Assembly: GCA_005889285.1 (NCBI GenBank)
Contig: VBFF01000044.1
Span: 4,373 to 16,540 of the forward strand
Reading direction: 5' to 3'
Origin: Chloroflexota bacterium
Lineage (GTDB): Bacteria > Chloroflexota > Dormibacteria > CF-121
Length of the DNA stretch: 12,168 nucleotides
Both the position numbers and the translations under genes were made by a program. Shown piece after piece: positions 7,319 through 12,168 of this stretch; the stretch's first letter is position 1; every line of letters begins with the position of its first letter. The notes beneath the pieces were generated by a model. That model saw only the letters and a list, made by a program, of their open reading frames with translations, was not told where the DNA came from and did no database searches.

Positions 7319-7348
7319 ATTATACCCAACATATCAGCATTAGTGATA
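7319..7348 (-). promoter_or_regulatory. Promoter with dyad operator candidate upstream of HspR-like 2
   Basis: On the minus strand there is a perfect -10 TATAAT (7324-7319), placing the transcript start near 7312 and giving a leader of about 26 bases. Just upstream, TATCA (7332-7336) and TGATA (7344-7348) form an inverted repeat with a 7-base spacer, occupying the -35/spacer region. The known HspR site (HAIR) also has a 7-base spacer but different arms. No good -35 is visible. Autorepression is a reasonable inference. Confidence 0.5.
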
Positions 7349-7434
7349 AACAGCGAACGGCGACGACGTTTGCACAATTTGTGGCGAGACGCGGGAGCCG
7401 TGTGACGAAGCGGTAAAGGTCACCCAATGACTGT

Positions 7435-7480
7435 GCGGGGGCATATCACCTTAGCCGTGGGACCCCGCGCTTGAACGCGC
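7435..7480 (+). other. GC-rich stem-loop region ahead of the TIM-barrel gene
   Basis: GCGGGG (7435-7440) can pair with CCCCGC (7463-7468) around a 22-base loop, and GCGC-TTGAAC-GCGC (7467-7480) can form an alternative, mutually exclusive small hairpin. It lies in the probable 5' leader of the gene beginning at 7535 (or 7487). It could be a leader structure or chance in GC-rich DNA. Confidence 0.25.
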
Positions 7481-7534
7481 CCGAACTTGCCGATAGTGTC
7501 ACGCCCGAACGGCGCGGGAGCCGACCCCTCGAGC

Positions 7535-8665
7535 ATGTCGGGCATCTTACGGCAAGTCACGGCGTTTGGAGGCAAGGTAGTGCTGGGCGTGATGCTACTC
7601 GCGCTCCTCACGCCCCCTTTCGGCCTTCGGGCCTACCTCGAGGCGCGCGCGCAGGAGCAGGCCCAGGCCACCCAGGTGATCCACAGCTTCGGCCGCCCGA
7701 TCGCCTCCGTGGTCAAGGCCGGCGTCACCGCCCGGCCATTTGCGCAGACGCCTCGCTCGCCGCTCGACGGCGTCAAAGGCAAAGGCGCATGGCTCATGAT
7801 CTTCGACGGCGACTGGATCGACCCCGATGCCGACCGCGCCGCGTCGATCGTCGATGCCGCGGTCCGCGCCGACCTCAGCCATCTGTACATCCGGATTGCC
7901 GACTCGCGACACCACTTCTACGGCGCGTCGGCGCTGATGGATCTGCTGCCGATTGCCCACGCGCACGGCCTGAGCGTCCTCGGCTGGATCGAGCCGATGC
8001 TCGACGATCCGACATCCGACACGGCCGATGCGCTGGCGGCAGCGCAGTTCGAAGAGCAAGGCCAGCGCCTGGATGGGCTGGCGCTTACGATCGAGGGCGA
8101 TAGTACGTCGGATCCAAACGTCGGCCAGTACCTGTCGGGTATTCGCGGTGGAATTCCCGGTATGAATGGACTGGGCGAGCGTTACCTGTTGATCGCCAGC
8201 ACGCTGCCTACCCCGTACGATCACCCCGGCTACGCCTACGCCACGATGTCCCGCTACTGCCAGGTCTTCGCCCCGATGGTCTACTGGCGCGCGACCGGGC
8301 TGCCGCAGTACAGCGGCGCCGATGGGACGCGCGCGTATGTCGCCCAGGTCTTCCAGCAGTTCCGCGATCCGGGCGTCAATCCCTACCAGCGTCCGTTGAC
8401 GATCACCGCGCAGGCCTACGACGCCGCCCCCGAGTACGGCACGCCTGGGGCGCCGCCGGGCGACGAGATCGTGACCTCGATGAATGAGACCCGCGCCCAG
8501 GGCGGCATCAGCTGGTCGTATTACCGACTGGCGAACGCGGACAACGGAGTCACAGGCGAAGAGCAGCAGGCGATCACCGCCTTCCCGTTCTGGCAGCGAT
8601 ACAGCCCGGGAGGCATCGCGGCGAAAGCGTTGATCGCGTTACCCGACCAGCCAGTCGCGTACTAA
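7535..8665 (+). CDS. Membrane-anchored TIM-barrel, glycoside-hydrolase-like protein
   Basis: This protein of about 376 residues begins with a short basic end and a hydrophobic segment (13-25), likely a signal anchor, followed by an Ala/Gln-rich linker and a probable TIM barrel (about 83-350). Strand-like stretches are GAWLMIFDGDW, HLYIRIADSRHHFYG, SVLGWIEP, GLALTIEGD, YLLIASTLPTPYD, VFAPMVYW, LTITAQAYD and GISWSYYRLAN. This pattern resembles uncharacterised glycoside-hydrolase-like barrels; Asp91, Glu153 and Glu187 sit at strand ends where catalytic acids usually are, but no family signature settles the substrate. The ATG at 7535 is used; TTG 7487 or GTG 7496 would add 16 or 13 residues, and none has a convincing ribosome site. 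It ends 9 bases before FtsH, whose ribosome site overlaps its stop, so the two form an operon. Confidence 0.75.
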   Translation: MSGILRQVTAFGGKVVLGVMLLALLTPPFGLRAYLEARAQEQAQATQVIHSFGRPIASVVKAGVTARPFAQTPRSPLDGVKGKGAWLMIFDGDWIDPDADRAASIVDAAVRADLSHLYIRIADSRHHFYGASALMDLLPIAHAHGLSVLGWIEPMLDDPTSDTADALAAAQFEEQGQRLDGLALTIEGDSTSDPNVGQYLSGIRGGIPGMNGLGERYLLIASTLPTPYDHPGYAYATMSRYCQVFAPMVYWRATGLPQYSGADGTRAYVAQVFQQFRDPGVNPYQRPLTITAQAYDAAPEYGTPGAPPGDEIVTSMNETRAQGGISWSYYRLANADNGVTGEEQQAITAFPFWQRYSPGGIAAKALIALPDQPVAY

Positions 8666-8669
8666 GGAG
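8664..8669 (+). promoter_or_regulatory. Ribosome binding site of ftsH
   Basis: AAGGAG overlaps the stop of the TIM-barrel gene and lies five bases before TTG 8675. A second, weaker GAGG lies six bases before ATG 8687, so either start could be used; they differ by four residues. Confidence 0.6.
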
Positions 8670-8674
8670 AGGGG

Positions 8675-10644
<1,970 letters not shown>

Positions 10645-10648
<4 letters not shown>

Positions 10649-10989
10649 ATAATTTCCTCGTAGAGGTCGTAGACCTGCTTGAGGTCGTCCGGCGGCTTCA
10701 CGCCGCCATTCTTCAGCGACTCGAGCAGCATCAGGATGTACTTGACCCCGGCCAGGTTGACGCCTTTCTCCCGCGTCAACTGCTGAATGACCTGCAGCTT
10801 GCGCACGTTGCGTTGCGAGTAGCGGCGGCGGTTGGTGGCGGTGCGATACGGCTCGATCAGGCCGAGGTCCTCGTACATCATCAGGGTTCGCGGATGCGTC
10901 TCAAGGATCTCGGACGCCACGCTGATGGTGTAGAGGGGCTTGTCGAGGTCGAAGGCTCCGCCGATCCGGGGATCGCGATTGTGGACCAA
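10645..10989 (-). CDS. HspR-like MerR-family transcriptional regulator 3
   Basis: This regulator of about 114 residues has the MerR winged helix: SVASEILETHPRTLMMYEDL for the recognition helices, the wing RTATNRRRYS (identical to HspR-like 1), and GVNLAGVKYILMLLES for the HspR-type motif. It ends in an acidic tail (DLKQVYDLYEEII) instead of a sensor domain. I choose TTG 10989 because AAGGA ends nine bases upstream and the codon lies five bases after the receiver gene's stop. TTG 11010 is also open, but AGGA there directly abuts the codon. It is the second gene of an operon with the CheY-like receiver, and its last bases overlap the end of ftsH on the other strand. The near-identical DNA-contact region suggests it shares sites with HspR-like 1, which is inference. 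Confidence 0.87.
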
Positions 10990-10994
10990 GCGAT

Positions 10995-11384
10995 CTATTC
11001 CTTGACCCAATCCTGAACGCCACGACTCAGACTGGCGGGCGTCGTCTCCGACTTGATCAGGTAATCGAGCGCACCGAGCTTCAGGCCGCGGTCGACCAAC
11101 TCTTTTTCGCCGTAGTTCGAGAGGATGATGACAGGGATATTCCGGGTCACGCCGTCGGAGCGGAGGTTCTCGAGCACCGCAAATCCGTCCATCTTGGGCA
11201 GCCGGATGTCGAGGAAGACGATGTCGGGCACCTGGCTCTTGGCGTGATCGAGACCCTCCTCGCCGGACTTCGCCACAGTGACCCGGTAGCCGTCCAGCTC
11301 CAACTTGAGCTTGTACATCTCGGCCACCGCCGGATCGTCCTCGATGAACAGGACGTTTACGTCCTCGTCGATTACCTCACTCAT
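10995..11384 (-). CDS. Stand-alone receiver-domain response regulator (CheY-like)
   Basis: This 129-residue protein is a single receiver domain. The acidic pair Asp16/Asp17 (FIEDDP), phosphorylation site Asp59 (VFLDIRLPKMDG), Ser89 in the switch position (IILSNYG) and Lys111 (YLIKSE) are all present, so it should accept phosphate from a histidine kinase. It has no output domain. The start is ATG with AAGGAGG four to five bases upstream, a strong ribosome site. It is followed at once by HspR-like 3, whose ribosome site is inside its last codons, so the two are probably translated together and may interact. No histidine kinase is in the window. The leader of about 150 bases contains a 39-bp tandem repeat. 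Confidence 0.93.
   Translation of the reverse strand: MSEVIDEDVNVLFIEDDPAVAEMYKLKLELDGYRVTVAKSGEEGLDHAKSQVPDIVFLDIRLPKMDGFAVLENLRSDGVTRNIPVIILSNYGEKELVDRGLKLGALDYLIKSETTPASLSRGVQDWVKE
10999..11003 (-). promoter_or_regulatory. Ribosome binding site deciding the HspR-like 3 start
   Basis: AAGGA on the minus strand lies within the last codons of the receiver gene and nine bases before TTG 10989, supporting that start and translational linkage of the pair. Confidence 0.5.
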
Positions 11385-11403
11385 ATCCCCTCCTTAACCA
11401 AAC

Positions 11404-11473
11404 CGCCCGCTTTTCCACGCCGGAGCGGGCTCATGGACGAAACGACCGCTTTTCCACAGCGGAGCGGGCTTAT
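11404..11473. repeat. 39-bp tandem repeat with hairpin potential in the receiver leader
   Basis: The stretches 11404-11434 and 11443-11473 match at 27 of 31 positions with a 39-base period; GCTTTTCCAC and GGAGCGGGCT are identical in both. Copy 1 can fold CCCGCT (11406-11411... using 11407-11411 with AGCGG) around TTTCCACGCCGG; copy 2 has CCGCT facing two alternative AGCGG arms. The repeat ends about 20 bases before the ribosome site of the receiver gene. It may be a protein or RNA switch element. It lacks a T tract on either strand, so it is not a normal terminator. Confidence 0.6.
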
Positions 11474-11534
11474 CACGCCAGATGGCAAAATGGACATCAC
11501 GCCTGTCACCTTTCCCCCCTTTCCACCGGTCGTT

Positions 11535-11540
11535 AGTATA
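11535..11540 (-). promoter_or_regulatory. Candidate -10 box for the receiver/HspR-like 3 operon
   Basis: TATACT on the minus strand (11540-11535) is a good -10 match and would give a leader of about 145 bases carrying the tandem repeat. No matching -35 stands at the normal distance; a TTGACG at 11556-11551 is only 10 bases away. The core GTATAC is palindromic and could also serve the divergent YtxH genes. Confidence 0.3.
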
Positions 11541-11632
11541 CCGCACCTCCCGTCAAAAACCTGAATTTGCGGCGTAGGGGCGATCGGCGGGCAAGTCCAG
11601 GACACGTGATACGATGGCTGGTGCGATTTCGT

Positions 11633-11854
11633 ATGGGATATATGCGAGGACTCACGCATGGCGCCGTCGCCGGGGCGATCCTCGCGTTTCTCTACGCGCC
11701 TGATTCGGGCGCGAACACACGGCGCCGGGTCTCACGGCTCCTCGGCCAGGCGGAGGCCATGTTGTCCTCCGACAGCGGCGCGGCCGCGACCTCGACGGCG
11801 ACACCCCGGCGGCGTACAGCAGGCGGAACAGAAAGCAAGGTCAGGCGGCCTTAG
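11633..11854 (+). CDS. YtxH-like small membrane protein
   Basis: This short protein (about 73 residues from ATG 11633) has one hydrophobic segment followed by the YtxH-type signature: GAVAGAILAFLYAPDSGANTRRR resembles the glycine-rich helix, the 'APxSG' turn and the basic helix of that family. A low-complexity Ala/Ser/Thr/Arg tail follows. YtxH-like proteins are small general-stress or envelope proteins of unknown mechanism. ATG 11642 and GTG 11606 are alternative starts; none has a clear ribosome site. An inverted repeat ATACGA/TCGTAT (11609-11614, 11629-11634) covers ATG 11633. The gene is 11 bases upstream of another YtxH-like gene and is probably co-transcribed. Confidence 0.65.
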   Translation: MGYMRGLTHGAVAGAILAFLYAPDSGANTRRRVSRLLGQAEAMLSSDSGAAATSTATPRRRTAGGTESKVRRP

Positions 11855-11865
11855 GGAGGACGGCG

Positions 11866-12168
11866 ATGGATCAGACGGTTGAGAAGACGGTCGATCGGTT
11901 GAGCGAGCTACTGGAGCGGGCCAACAAGGCCGCGCAGGATTTCGAGGTGAAGGACCGCCTCTCGGACGCAGTCGCGGCCCTGCGGCGCACCCGGATCACC
12001 CAGGACGACGACAGCGGCGCGGAGCGGTTCGTCACCGGGCTGCTGATCGGGGTCGCGGTCGGCTTCGGGCTCGCCTTGCTGCTCGCCCCCAAGTCCGGCG
12101 AGGAGCTACGCGACGACCTGATGCAGCGCGGGATCGAGCTCCGTGATCGCGCCGGTGAGCTGGCGTCC
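11866..12168 (+). CDS. YtxH-domain protein, N-terminal part (3' end outside window)
   Basis: The frame starts with ATG preceded by GGGAGGA five bases upstream and stays open for 101 codons to the window end. The first 60 residues are charged and helical (VEKTVDRLSELLERANKAAQ). A hydrophobic helix (about 52-67, GLLIGVAVGFGLALLLAP) and the YtxH signature APKSGEELRDDL follow, then an amphipathic helix rich in Arg/Glu. It is probably a single-pass inner-membrane protein with a long soluble helical part. It follows the other YtxH-like gene by 11 bases, so the two form an operon of related small membrane proteins. Function is not known beyond the family's link to stress. Confidence 0.85.
   Translation, partial: MDQTVEKTVDRLSELLERANKAAQDFEVKDRLSDAVAALRRTRITQDDDSGAERFVTGLLIGVAVGFGLALLLAPKSGEELRDDLMQRGIELRDRAGELAS

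Noticed and set aside
7373..7383. CACAA-T-TTGTG palindrome between HspR-like 2 and the TIM-barrel gene
   Set aside because: It is short, has one copy and is not placed against a recognisable promoter; it could arise by chance.
11404..11480. Repeat region as a CRISPR array or terminator pair
   Set aside because: There are only two diverged copies with no spacer-like unique sequence and no T tract; they lie upstream of a gene rather than after one.

Overview
The window is GC-rich, densely packed bacterial DNA. Strong Shine-Dalgarno sites, frequent TTG/GTG starts, HspR-type regulators, DUF3048 proteins with Ig-like N-termini and YtxH-type small proteins suggest a soil-type Chloroflexota/'Dormibacterota'-like or related Gram-positive-like lineage. 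That placement is inference from gene style; no marker gene is present.

Left part (1-4848, all minus strand): a probable operon reads from a candidate TTGACA promoter (4821-4848) through a 103-residue protein of unknown function, two tandem paralogous membrane-anchored Ig-like/DUF3048 proteins with an ATGA overlap, and a GH38 alpha-mannosidase that runs off the left edge. The mannosidase frame opens directly after the DUF3048 stop and has no ATG, GTG or TTG before its first metal-binding motif; ATT is the best start candidate.

Middle and right part (4900-11400): plus-strand genes alternate with minus-strand HspR/MerR-type regulators. HspR-like 1 (4904-5251) is divergent from a GT20 trehalose-6-phosphate-synthase-like gene (5395-6957). 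That gene is tail-to-tail with HspR-like 2 (6984-7286). HspR-like 2 is divergent from a membrane-anchored TIM-barrel protein plus FtsH (7535-10648). FtsH overlaps tail-to-tail with HspR-like 3, which is translationally linked to a stand-alone CheY-like receiver (10645-11384). Short repeats overlap the promoter regions of HspR-like 1 and 2, as expected for autoregulation. The layout suggests a stress/envelope-maintenance locus (compatible solute synthesis, membrane protein quality control, cell-surface proteins) with several related regulators; the regulatory links are inferred.

Right edge (11400-12168): a 39-bp tandem repeat with hairpin potential lies in the leader of the receiver gene. Two consecutive plus-strand YtxH-like small membrane proteins follow, the second cut by the window end.

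No rRNA, tRNA, CRISPR array, insertion sequence or prophage feature was seen. No gene-free stretch exceeds about 300 bases.
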